NCBI GenBank assembly: GCA_951812805.1
Contig: CATOSZ010000003.1
Span: 574,557 to 638,556 of the forward strand
DNA: 64,000 bases
Source of the DNA: an uncultured Alphaproteobacteria bacterium
GTDB lineage: Bacteria > Pseudomonadota > Alphaproteobacteria > GCA-2731375
Reading direction: 5' to 3'
Shown: positions 28,507 to 36,757 of the stretch, one piece after another
Position numbering within the stretch: position 1 is the stretch's first letter
Layout of the letters: each line of letters begins with the position of its first letter
The notes under the pieces: generated by a model
What the model saw: the letters and a program-made list of their open reading frames with translations, nothing else
The model's database searches: none
Told to the model about the DNA's origin: nothing
Program-made: the position numbers and the translations under genes

Positions 28507-29172
28507 ATGGACGTTCACATCCGCCGCGCGGGATCGAGACATGGCCGGGTCGATGTGCGACGGCGCGCGTCCCTCACGATCTGTCTCTGCCTGACGCTCC
28601 TGCTATCGCAGGTCGCGGGCGCCGACAGCCCGAGCGGCCACATCAGTGCGGTCCGGCACGAGGCGCTCCCCGCGGAGATGACGATCCTGGTGCGAAGCGG
28701 CAACGCGATACCGGCGGGTCGGCGGGCGGCGAATTGCGTCGTCGGCGGCTTGCTCGAACGCGGCTTCGAAGCCTCGACCCTCGCCGGCGTGCTTCGCCTC
28801 GACATCCGGTTGGCGACGAATATCGACATCGACCCCTGGGAATCCAAGCATTGGCGCTTCGAACCCGAAGGGCTTCGCTATCGCTCCCGGCTGAACGAGC
28901 GCAACATCATCGACTTCTATGTGAAGCCTGATGCGGCGCTGGCACGCTGGAGATGGACCTTCGACGATGCCGTTCCGGCGCTACCCTCGACGTCGAAAGT
29001 CGCACCGCGAATCCTCCTCGCCGAACTCAGGGACCGACACGGCAGGCTGCTATGGTCCGCGCGCGCCGAGTTATCAGAGGCGTTCGAGACGACAGATGGC
29101 GCCATCGACATGCTGGCCGAAGCCGTGGCCGACAACTTCGGCGAAACCGTGGAGGACATCGGTCTCGATTGA
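28507..29172 (+). CDS. Secreted hypothetical protein
   Basis: A 221-residue unrecognised protein, 6 bp after the cytochrome c gene. A basic N-terminal stretch precedes a hydrophobic segment (LTICLCLTLLLSQVAGADS) that looks like a signal peptide; the start may lie further in. The mature region has PWESKHWRFEPEGLRYRS and a helical C-terminus rich in Glu/Asp. No catalytic motif is evident. Confidence 0.65.
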   Translation: MDVHIRRAGSRHGRVDVRRRASLTICLCLTLLLSQVAGADSPSGHISAVRHEALPAEMTILVRSGNAIPAGRRAANCVVGGLLERGFEASTLAGVLRLDIRLATNIDIDPWESKHWRFEPEGLRYRSRLNERNIIDFYVKPDAALARWRWTFDDAVPALPSTSKVAPRILLAELRDRHGRLLWSARAELSEAFETTDGAIDMLAEAVADNFGETVEDIGLD

Positions 29173-29253
29173 AGCCTCATCCCGGATGAGCGAGCGGCGT
29201 GGTTCGTCACCCGACAGCACCGTTGAGGCCATGGAGGGTGGGAGAAAGGCGGG

Positions 29254-30273
29254 CTAGGCGCACACGCGAAGCAACTCGGCGAAGGTGGCCATGGATTGGT
29301 CGCGTCGGCCGTCCTCGATATCGTGGATCAGTTCGACCAGGCGCCGGATCGCCGGTGTCTCGACGCCGACCTCCCCGGCCAGATCGGCAATGATGGCGAT
29401 CTGTACGTCGATCTCCGTGCGACGTTTGCGCACCGCCAGATCGCGCCAGATGCCCGAATGGGTCTTGGCCGAATTCCGGTTGAACAGAGCCAGGTCGGCG
29501 ACGCTTCCGCGTACCAGGCTCGGATCGACGCCAGGGGAAAAGCATTCGGGATCGAAGCCGTCGAAGCCGAGGGGCTGGACATTCCGTGCCGCCGCCGTCG
29601 CCATGACCTCGCCACCGAGCGCCCGCCAAACCGGGAAGCGCGTCGGGTCGGCGAAATTATCGGCGATCGAGTCGCCGTTGGTCGCCGTCGCGAAGAGCAT
29701 GGCGCCATAGGCGAGCTTGCCCCACAGGTATCCCCAGACATTTTCCGTCAGCACTGCGTCGGGCTCGAAGACGCGAAGCAGATCGAACATGGCCCGGGTG
29801 CGGTCCCGGGCGCCGCCCTCGATTTCGCCGACGACGACGGCACCGCGATTGCCGAACATGACCTCGCCCGGACCATGCCAGTCGGCGCCGAAATTGACGA
29901 AGGCGCCCATGGTCCGGCCAACGCCGACGTGGCTCGAGATTTCCAGCTCGCTCAAGCCGTTCTGTGCCGAGAGGACGAAACCATCGGCGGCCAGATGCGG
30001 TTTCAAGGCCGCGGTCGCGGTCGCCGTATGCTGTCCCTTGACCGCCAGGACGATGCAATCGAAAACGCCCTCGAGGTCATCCGGCGTGACCGCGGGGACG
30101 ACGATCTCGAAATTCTCGACCGGTCCGGTGATCCGCAAACCGCGGGTGCGGCAGACGTCGACATGTTCCTCGACGATGTCGACCAGGAGCACGTCGATAC
30201 CGCTACGCGCCCAAAAGGCGGCGAGGGTGCCGCCGATGGCGCCGGCACCCCAGATCAAAATCGGTGCGGCCAT
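29254..30273 (-). CDS. Ketopantoate reductase (PanE/ApbA) family protein
   Basis: A 339-residue NADP-dependent 2-hydroxyacid dehydrogenase. The Rossmann motif GAGAIGG (10-16), the AVKGQHTATA segment, SAQNGLSELE and the C-terminal KTHSGIWRDLAVRKRRTEID match the family. Whether it makes pantoate or acts on another 2-oxo acid is uncertain: the neighbours are catabolic and the protein is somewhat long for PanE (about 300). Confidence 0.85.
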   Translation of the reverse strand: MAAPILIWGAGAIGGTLAAFWARSGIDVLLVDIVEEHVDVCRTRGLRITGPVENFEIVVPAVTPDDLEGVFDCIVLAVKGQHTATATAALKPHLAADGFVLSAQNGLSELEISSHVGVGRTMGAFVNFGADWHGPGEVMFGNRGAVVVGEIEGGARDRTRAMFDLLRVFEPDAVLTENVWGYLWGKLAYGAMLFATATNGDSIADNFADPTRFPVWRALGGEVMATAAARNVQPLGFDGFDPECFSPGVDPSLVRGSVADLALFNRNSAKTHSGIWRDLAVRKRRTEIDVQIAIIADLAGEVGVETPAIRRLVELIHDIEDGRRDQSMATFAELLRVCA

Positions 30274-30321
30274 GAGTCCTCCGATCGATCCCCGGTTTCC
30301 CTCTCGCCACCCCGCTCTCGA

Positions 30322-30723
30322 TCAATCCAGCCCGCCGTCCGCGTTGATCTCGGCGAAGACCTCCTTGGCGATGACCAGGGCTTCGCGGACCGAGGGCACG
30401 CCGATGTAGCCGCCGGTGTGGATCAAAGCTTCGGCCAGTTCGTCCTCGCTCCAGCCCTGGCGGCGAGCCATGCGGAGGTGGATCTTCAACTCCGGCCAGG
30501 CGCCGGTCGCGGTGTCCGTGATGACGCAGATCAGCGTCTTGGTCTTGAGGTCGAGGCCGGGCCGGGTCCACAGCAGGCCAAAGATGGCCTCGCCCGTGTA
30601 GTCGGCGAACTTGTCCATGATGGGATCGTTGTAAACCGTCTTCTCCATGGCATCGACGGTCGCGTCGCCGATCAGCTGGCGGCGGATCTCGCGGCCCTTG
30701 GTGTAGTTCTCGCTTCTGCTCAT
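30322..30723 (-). CDS. Carboxymuconolactone decarboxylase (CMD) family protein
   Basis: A 133-residue AhpD/PcaC-like all-helical protein. The E-x-A...H pattern (ITDTATGAWPELKIHLRMA) and HTGGYIGVPSVREAL are typical of gamma-carboxymuconolactone decarboxylase. Only Cys66 is present, with no C-x2-C pair, so peroxidase activity like AhpD is unlikely. ATG 30723; a longer in-frame reading upstream is antisense to the flavin monooxygenase and rejected. Confidence 0.85.
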   Translation of the reverse strand: MSRSENYTKGREIRRQLIGDATVDAMEKTVYNDPIMDKFADYTGEAIFGLLWTRPGLDLKTKTLICVITDTATGAWPELKIHLRMARRQGWSEDELAEALIHTGGYIGVPSVREALVIAKEVFAEINADGGLD

Positions 30724-30858
30724 CGTCTCTTCTCCCCGATTAAAGCGGACTTTGATGGCCGAAACTGTATCGGATATCCCGCATCCGTGCGCGCTGCGGC
30801 AAATATGGCAATATGGCGGCGCCACCCTCGACGATCCCACCCGGAACCGAGCTTGCCC

Positions 30859-32331
30859 ATGACCATCCGTTGGACCGATGCCGCCTCGACCCCGATCAAT
30901 CCGCCGGGCACGGGCGAGGTACCGCTCGCCGACGCCGAGGCACGGCTCGCCCGGCTGACGGCACGGGTCCAGGCGGACCTCCACACGCTGCGCCACCCGG
31001 AGACGGAGTGGATGGCTGGGCGAACCGGCCCCGACGGCGAAGCGATGCTGGACGTGCTGATCGCCGGCGCCGGCCAGGGCGGGCTGGCAGTGGCGGGCCA
31101 GCTGATCCGCGAGCGGGTCTCCAACATCCTGCTGATCGACAAGGCACCCCGGGGCCGCGAGGGCGTGTGGAACGATTTCGGCCGGATGCCGGTCATCCGT
31201 TCCCCCAAACAGTATCCCGGGCCCGACCAGGGCATCCCCAGCCTGACCTACGAGCACTGGCACCGGGCCAAGTTCGGCGACGCAGACTGGGACGCGGTGG
31301 AGTTCGTGCCGATCCCGCCGTGGATCGACTATCTGAACTGGGTGCGCGAAACCCTGGCGCTGCCGGTGCAGAACGATACCGAGCTGGTGGGAATCGAGCC
31401 CGGTGAGGAATGCCTGCGCGTCACCCTCGCGACGCCGGCGGGCCAGGTCCAGCGCCATGTCCGCCGCCTGGTGCTGGCCACCGGCCACGACGGCACCGGC
31501 AAGTGGGACCTGCCGGAGATGCTGGCGCACCTGCCCCGCGAAGTTTGTGCCCGGGCCGCCGACGACATCGACTTCGCGGCGCTTGCCGGCAAGCGGGTCG
31601 CCGTGCTGGGCGTCGGCGCTTCCTCCGGCGACAACGCGATCTGCGCGCTGGAGGCCGGCGCGCGGGAGCTGGTGATGTTCTGCCGCCGGGACACCCACCG
31701 CCGCCAGCAGGTCTACCGCTGGTGCATCACCGCCGGCTTCCTGCGCCACTTCAACGACCTCGACGATGCCTGGCGCTGGCGCTTCATGCAGCGCATCCTG
31801 AACATCCGCATGGGCATGCCGCCGGAGACCTGGAAACGCATGGCCGAGTTCGAGGCCTTCCGCCTGGAGACGAACTGCGACTGGCACGCGGTCCGCGCGG
31901 CCGCGGGCGGCGGCGTCGAAATCGAAACCAACCGGGGACGCTTTACCGCGGACTTCATCATCTCCGGCACCGGGCACGACCAGGACGTCCACGCGCGCGC
32001 CGAACTGGCGCCGTTGGCCGACGAAATCGCGCTCTGGGCCGACCGCTATACGCCGCCGGCCGAGCTCGCCGACGAACGCCTGGCCCGCTATCCCTATCTC
32101 TCGAAAGACTTCGCCTTCACCGAGAAGGTGCCCGGCCGCGCACCCTGGATCGGCCGCATCCACGACTTCACGTTCGGCCCGACCATGAGTTTCGGGCCGA
32201 GCGGCTGTTCGATCTCGACCTTGCGCCTGACCGTGCCGATGCTGGTCGCCGGCGTCACCCGCGGCCTCTTTACCGAGGACGTGGAAGCCCATTGGCAGGA
32301 CCTGCTCGACTATCCCAACATGATCCCCTGA
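30859..32331 (+). CDS. FAD/NAD(P)-binding monooxygenase (flavin-containing type)
   Basis: A 490-residue two-dinucleotide-fold flavoenzyme. GAGQGGLAVAGQ (about residue 70) binds FAD and LGVGASSGDNA (about 250) binds NADPH; RLVLATGHDGTGKW is the linking motif. It resembles flavin monooxygenases and Baeyer-Villiger enzymes. It is followed 25 bp later by an HSL-type esterase, so ester or lactone formation followed by hydrolysis is plausible (inference). Confidence 0.85.
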   Translation: MTIRWTDAASTPINPPGTGEVPLADAEARLARLTARVQADLHTLRHPETEWMAGRTGPDGEAMLDVLIAGAGQGGLAVAGQLIRERVSNILLIDKAPRGREGVWNDFGRMPVIRSPKQYPGPDQGIPSLTYEHWHRAKFGDADWDAVEFVPIPPWIDYLNWVRETLALPVQNDTELVGIEPGEECLRVTLATPAGQVQRHVRRLVLATGHDGTGKWDLPEMLAHLPREVCARAADDIDFAALAGKRVAVLGVGASSGDNAICALEAGARELVMFCRRDTHRRQQVYRWCITAGFLRHFNDLDDAWRWRFMQRILNIRMGMPPETWKRMAEFEAFRLETNCDWHAVRAAAGGGVEIETNRGRFTADFIISGTGHDQDVHARAELAPLADEIALWADRYTPPAELADERLARYPYLSKDFAFTEKVPGRAPWIGRIHDFTFGPTMSFGPSGCSISTLRLTVPMLVAGVTRGLFTEDVEAHWQDLLDYPNMIP

Positions 32332-32356
32332 ACGAGACTTGAACGAGGAACGCGCC

Positions 32357-33304
32357 ATGCCCCTGCACCCCGACATGATCAAGGTCATCCAGGCCATGGA
32401 GAGCTTCGGCTACCGGGCGATGGACACGCTGACCCCGGACGAGGCCCGCGCGCAGAGCGAGGCAATGGCAGCACTCCGCGCCGACCCCGAGGGCGACGCC
32501 GGCCTGATCATCGAGAACCGAACCCTGCCGGTGGCCGGGGCCGACATTCCGGCGCGGACCTACCGGCCTGTCGGCACGGAAGAACAGGCGTTGCCGGCCC
32601 TGGTCTATTATCACGGCGGTGGACATGTGATCGGCAGCCTCGACACCCATCACGACATCGCCCGCCACATGGCGCGGGAGGCGGGCATCGCCGTCGTCTC
32701 GGTGCAGTATCGCAAGGCGCCGGAGCATAAATTCCCGCTGCCCGCCGAGGACTGTTTCGAAGCGCTCCGCTGGGTGGCGGCGAACGCCGCGGCCCTCGGC
32801 ATCAATGCGCAAGCACTGGCGGTCGGCGGCGACAGCGCCGGCGCCAACCTCGCCGCCGTCGTCGCCCTGATGGCCAAGCAGTCCGGCGGGCCGGCGACCC
32901 GGCTGCAGATCCTGGTCTATCCGATTACCGACTACGCCTGCACGGCCGAAAGCTACACCACCTTCGCCGAGGGTTTCGGCGGCCTGACCCGCGATGCCAT
33001 GGTCTGGTTCCAGGACCATTACCTGAACGGTCCCGGCGACCAGGCCGACTGGCGCGCCTCGCCCAACCTGGCGGCGGACCATACCGGGCTGCCGCCGGCG
33101 CTCTTTATCACGGCGGAATGCGACGTGCTTCTGGACGACTCGCTCGCCTATATCGAGACCCTGAAGGCCGCCGGCGTCGCCGTGGAGCATGCCCATTACG
33201 ACGGCATGATCCACGGCTTCTTCTCGATGGCACCGACGATCCAGGCGACCGCGGACGCCCGGGCCCGCGCCGTCGGCGCGCTCCGCAGCGCGCTTTTCGA
33301 CTAG
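32357..33304 (+). CDS. Alpha/beta hydrolase, HSL (lipase H) family
   Basis: A 315-residue esterase. Oxyanion motif HGGG (VYYHGGGHVIGS), nucleophile GDSAG, acid Asp in ECDVLLDDS, and His in MIHGFFSM complete the triad. ATG 32357 has GAGGAA upstream; a TTG at 32339 is possible. Its TAG stop overlaps the selenoprotein stop on the other strand (33301-33304). Confidence 0.9.
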   Translation: MPLHPDMIKVIQAMESFGYRAMDTLTPDEARAQSEAMAALRADPEGDAGLIIENRTLPVAGADIPARTYRPVGTEEQALPALVYYHGGGHVIGSLDTHHDIARHMAREAGIAVVSVQYRKAPEHKFPLPAEDCFEALRWVAANAAALGINAQALAVGGDSAGANLAAVVALMAKQSGGPATRLQILVYPITDYACTAESYTTFAEGFGGLTRDAMVWFQDHYLNGPGDQADWRASPNLAADHTGLPPALFITAECDVLLDDSLAYIETLKAAGVAVEHAHYDGMIHGFFSMAPTIQATADARARAVGALRSALFD

Positions 33305-33828
33305 CCCTCGGCCGTCAGTCGGGCGAGCACGGGTTCCAGCGCCTGTTCGGCGATCCGCCGCAACTCTTCGCGGCTGCGGTTCTGGATCGGGTGCGGCACC
33401 CAGACGATCGCCGGCTCGAAACCGAGCGCCTCTCCCTGGGCCTTGGCGGCGTCCTTGAACGCCGTCGTCGCCACCATCACGCCGGGAATGCCACGTCCGT
33501 CGAGGTCCGCGATGTCATGCAAACTGCACGACGTACACGCCCCTCAATCGGCCAGACCTTCGATGACGACATCGCATTCCGCGGCGATGTCGCCGGCGCT
33601 GTAATGCCGGGCCAGCGTCGCCGGTGACGGCTTGGCATAGCGGCGGACCTGCAGCTGCCGCTCGACCAGCAGCTCCTCGACCGTGTCGAGGAACTCGTCG
33701 CTGCGCTCCTTGCCGATATCCAGCAGCGCGACGGTGCGCCCCTGAAGCGTCGCCGGCGGCGTCAGGCGCGCGCGCATCGGCGGGCCCCCTTCGCTCGTCG
33801 GATCGCGCATGGAATAGGTTTCGCTCAT
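33301..33828 (-). CDS. UGSC-family selenoprotein, UGA at codon 95
   Basis: Read through the TGA at 33546-33544, this is a 175-residue protein in one frame. Residues 82-94 (AAECDVVIEGLAD) lead to Sec95 and then GACTSCSLHDIADL, giving U-G-A-C-T-S-C with Cys98 and Cys101. The family called UGSC has this Sec-Gly-Ser/Ala-Cys-x2-Cys core. Before it lies a Rossmann-like half (RTVALLDIGKERSDEFL), after it GIPGVMVATTAFKDAA and WVPHPIQNRSREELRRIAEQ. The start ATG 33828 overlaps the upstream gene by 4 bp (ATGA). The function is unknown; a redox-active selenothiol is likely. Conventional calling would give a truncated N-half and an 80-residue C-half. Confidence 0.9.
33514..33532 (-). promoter_or_regulatory. 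bSECIS hairpin of the UGSC selenoprotein gene
   Basis: On the coding strand GTCGTGCA pairs with TGCATGAC (8 bp, one G-U) around the triloop GUU. The loop starts 19 nt after the UGA at 33546-33544, and its first base is G followed by U, as required for SelB recognition. Stem, loop and distance all match the bacterial SECIS rules. Confidence 0.87.
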
Positions 33829-35261
33829 GTTCCGATCTCCTGTGTTACCGGTTGGATGACTTCGCGTTTGCGACCCCCGGCCCAGCCGCCGATGATCGCC
33901 GAGAACAGACCGGCCGGCCCGCCGGCCCGGGCGATCAGCAGGCCGTGGTCGCGCCAGAACTTGGGCAACTCGCCGACCGCTTCGTCGAGATCCATGCCCT
34001 CGCCGACGCCGCCGTGCCCACGCACCAGTTCCGCCGCCGGCCGGGTCGTCGCCTCGTGCAACGCCGCTTCGATCTCGGACCGGCCCCAGCCGGCATCGCG
34101 GTAGATCGCGTAATGCTCCGGCGAGAGCAGCAGGATGGCGTTGCACCATTGCGCCAGCTTCGGGTGGCCGACGTTCACCAGCTGCATGGCGAGGGAACGG
34201 CTCAATTCCTCGGGCGAGCGCGACTTCTGGTCGATGAAGGCGGTGACGCCGTCGCCGTGGAAGAGGGTGACGGCGGACCGGCCCTCCGCCACCCCGCGCG
34301 CCTGGGCGAGCGGGGTCCAGCCCTCGTCGCTTTCGTCCTCGGCGACGCAGACGCCGATCTTGCCCGGGTTGCCGAAGGTCGCCCGGTCGATGCCGCCCGG
34401 CTCCCCGCCGCCGACGTTGCGGATCAGCAGCTGCAGCGCGCGGCAGATGGTGGAATTTGCCCGGTTGCCCTGGCCAAGGCAATTGATGCCCGAATTCATG
34501 CCGATGGCGCGGGCGATCGGCCCGTTGACGATAGCGACGGGCCCGGAGAAATAGGTGGTGCACAGCAGGCCGTGCATGGCGAAGAGGCGCTGCAACGCGC
34601 CCTCGACGATGCCCAGCACCACCGGCATATAGTCCGGCTTGCAACCGGCCATGACCGCGTTGATCGCCACCTTCTCGACCGTGCAGGGCACCAGGTTGGG
34701 CGGGATCGCGCCGATGATTTCGTCCGCGGCGCGCGTCGTGCCGGCCAGCATGCGCAGGACCCGTTCGTCGGTCGGCGGTACCACCGGCAGGCCGTCGGTC
34801 CAGCCGCGCTCGAAACAGCTTTCCATCGGGTCGTCATAGGCGCCGACGGCGATCTCCCGCGCCTTCAGGCCGCTGTCGCCGAAGCGGACGCGCAAGCGCT
34901 CGGGCATGCCGGGCTCGACGTTGCGGGCCCCGCACCCCGGCTGCTGTGCCGGCAGCCCGGCGCCGAGGCCATCGAGGCCCGACAGCGCCTCCCACTCGCC
35001 CCGGTGCCAGCCGACGGCGCGGCCCCGCTCGCCGTCCGCGCCGAGGCGGATCAGCGTCGGCACGATCTCGATGTCGTGGCGAAAGGAGGCTTCGAGTTCC
35101 CGGTCATCGACGGTGTCGGAAATCGATTCCGGGAAGCCCGGGTCGTCCTGGCTGTAGACCTCGAGCGGCGTTCCGCCCGCCTTCAGCTGGGCGTAGACGT
35201 CCTCCAGCATGGTGCAGGTCGGACAGTCCCGCTTGGCCACGACGATCAGACGTTCGCTCAT
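33825..35261 (-). CDS. Glutaredoxin-fused protein, partner of the UGSC selenoprotein
   Basis: A 478-residue two-part protein. Residues 1-85 are a glutaredoxin/thioredoxin-like domain with the redox motif C13-P-T-C16 (KRDCPTCTMLEDVY) and the cis-proline segment EIVPTLIRLG. Residues 140-478 form a domain I do not recognise by name: GWTDGLPVVPPTDERVLRML, PPNLVPCTVEKVAINAVMAG, SGINCLGQGNRANSTICRAL, HGDGVTAFIDQKS. It is Cys-rich (for example Cys188 region, INCLGQ, STICRA). It overlaps the selenoprotein by 4 bp, so the two products are probably made together and may exchange electrons (inference). Confidence 0.78.
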   Translation of the reverse strand: MSERLIVVAKRDCPTCTMLEDVYAQLKAGGTPLEVYSQDDPGFPESISDTVDDRELEASFRHDIEIVPTLIRLGADGERGRAVGWHRGEWEALSGLDGLGAGLPAQQPGCGARNVEPGMPERLRVRFGDSGLKAREIAVGAYDDPMESCFERGWTDGLPVVPPTDERVLRMLAGTTRAADEIIGAIPPNLVPCTVEKVAINAVMAGCKPDYMPVVLGIVEGALQRLFAMHGLLCTTYFSGPVAIVNGPIARAIGMNSGINCLGQGNRANSTICRALQLLIRNVGGGEPGGIDRATFGNPGKIGVCVAEDESDEGWTPLAQARGVAEGRSAVTLFHGDGVTAFIDQKSRSPEELSRSLAMQLVNVGHPKLAQWCNAILLLSPEHYAIYRDAGWGRSEIEAALHEATTRPAAELVRGHGGVGEGMDLDEAVGELPKFWRDHGLLIARAGGPAGLFSAIIGGWAGGRKREVIQPVTQEIGT

Positions 35262-35386
35262 GCCTCACCCATTTTCCCGCTTCGCGCCCGGCCATGATAG
35301 CGCAAATCGCGCGGCCGATGGACAGCCCCCGGCCGCTCGGCTCTAATGCGCGGCCAAACGATCCAGCCAGAGGGAGCGGTACACAC

Positions 35387-36223
35387 ATGGATATCGGCGT
35401 CTTCATCTTCGCCACGGACTACAGCCTGCGCATGGACGAACTCGGCGCCGAGTTGGAGGCGCGCGGCTTCGAGAGCCTGTTCCTGCCCGAACACACCCAC
35501 ATCCCGACCAGTCGACAAAGCCCCTTCCCCGGCGGCGGCGAGCTGCCGCGCGAATACAGCCATACCCACGACCCCTTCGTCGCGCTCTCCTTCGCCGCCG
35601 CGGCGACCACGATTTTGAAGCTCGGCACCGGCATCTGCCTGGTCCCACAACGCGAGCCGATCGTCACCGCCAAGACGATCGCCAGCCTCGACATGATGTC
35701 GGGCGGCCGCTTCGTCTTCGGCATCGGCGGGGGCTGGAACGTCGAGGAGATGAACGACCACGGCGCCGCGTACAAAACCCGCTTCAAGCTGATGCGCGAG
35801 CACGTCCTGGCCATGAAGGCGCTGTGGACGGAGGAGGAGGCGAGCTTCGCGGGCGAGATGGTGAACCTTCCCGCCGCCTGGTCCTATCCCAAGCCCGTGC
35901 AGACCCCGCATCCGCCGATCCTGCTCGGCGGCGAAACCGACTACACGTTGCGCCGCGTCGTCGACTATTGCGATGGCTGGTTCCCGCGCGCCGGCCGCGG
36001 CTTCGAGCCGGCGGAGATGATGGCGCGCCTGCACCGCATGGCCGACGAGGTCGGACGCGATCGGTCCACGTTGCAAGTCTCGCTGTTCCGCGCGCCGACC
36101 GACCGGGCCGGGCTGGACGCCTGCCGCGAGGCCGGCATCGACCGCGCCATCCTCGGCCTGCCCTCGGCCGACCGGGACACCGTGTTCAAGCTGCTGGACG
36201 AGTACGCCCCGTTGCTCGGGTGA
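35387..36223 (+). CDS. LLM class F420-type oxidoreductase
   Basis: A 278-residue barrel protein. MDIGVFIFATDYS, ESLFLPEHTHIPTSR, LKLGTGICLVPQREPI and GRFVFGIGGGWNVEEM match the TIGR03619-like F420-dependent LLM group. TPHPPILLGGETDYTLRRV is the later barrel motif. It is 4 bp coupled to a PPOX-class protein, which supports F420 use. Divergent from the selenoprotein operon with about 125 bp between. Confidence 0.88.
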   Translation: MDIGVFIFATDYSLRMDELGAELEARGFESLFLPEHTHIPTSRQSPFPGGGELPREYSHTHDPFVALSFAAAATTILKLGTGICLVPQREPIVTAKTIASLDMMSGGRFVFGIGGGWNVEEMNDHGAAYKTRFKLMREHVLAMKALWTEEEASFAGEMVNLPAAWSYPKPVQTPHPPILLGGETDYTLRRVVDYCDGWFPRAGRGFEPAEMMARLHRMADEVGRDRSTLQVSLFRAPTDRAGLDACREAGIDRAILGLPSADRDTVFKLLDEYAPLLG

Positions 36224-36642
36224 CGGCGGCGGCGCGGGCCTTCGTCGACGCCGCCCGGCACGGCCACCTGGCGACGGCGGACGCGGCGGGCCGGCCGCAC
36301 GTGGTACCGGTCTGCTTCGCCCGCCTGGCGGAAACGCTTTATGTCGTCCTCGATTCCAAGCCGAAGCGGGTGGATGCGCGGGCCCTCAAACGGGTGCGTA
36401 ACATCGCCGAGAACCCGGAGGTCGCCCTCGTCGTCGACCGCTGGGACGAGGACTGGAACAGGCTCGCCTGGGTGATGGCCCGCGGCCCGGCGGAAATCCT
36501 GGCGCCGGGCGGCGAACAGGCCCGGGCCGTCGCGGCACTCCGCGCGCGCTATCTGCAATACCGCGCGATGAACCTCGACGAGGCGCCGGTCATCGCCGTC
36601 CGCGTGGCGCGCTGGAGCTGGTGGGGGGCGGTGGTGGCGTAG
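36220..36642 (+). CDS. PPOX-class F420/FMN-dependent oxidoreductase
   Basis: A 140-residue split beta-barrel protein starting at GTG 36220, which overlaps the LLM stop (GTGA). RHGHLATADAAGRPHVVPVCF, DSKPKRVDARALKRVRNI and ENPEVALVVDRWDEDWNRLAWV match TIGR03668-like F420-dependent pyridoxamine-oxidase-fold enzymes. It ends 12 bp before the stop of the convergent interrupted gene. Confidence 0.86.
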   Translation: MTAAARAFVDAARHGHLATADAAGRPHVVPVCFARLAETLYVVLDSKPKRVDARALKRVRNIAENPEVALVVDRWDEDWNRLAWVMARGPAEILAPGGEQARAVAALRARYLQYRAMNLDEAPVIAVRVARWSWWGAVVA

Positions 36643-36654
36643 GCGGCGCCCGCC

Positions 36655-36757
36655 TCATTCGGTCCAGGCAAGCGCATCCATGCCACTCGGCGTCGAGCCG
36701 AGAAGGGTGACGTCGCCGCTGCCGGGATCGACGGTGGCAAGGTAGTAGTCGCCCCTG
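36655..36757 (-). pseudogene. C-terminal remnant of the IS-interrupted repeat protein
   Basis: These 103 nt encode the last 34 residues beyond the insertion: after the shared 9-bp duplication the frame reads DYYLATVDPGSGDVTLLG and ends DALAWTE. It is cut off from its own start by the IS. The upstream truncated reading instead runs 55 codons into the IS and stops at 38029. Confidence 0.85.
36749..36757. repeat. 9-bp target-site duplication of IS copy 1 (left; right copy 38195-38203)
   Basis: TCGCCCCTG occurs directly before the left inverted repeat and directly after the right one. Collapsing the two copies restores the host gene's frame. Confidence 0.93.
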
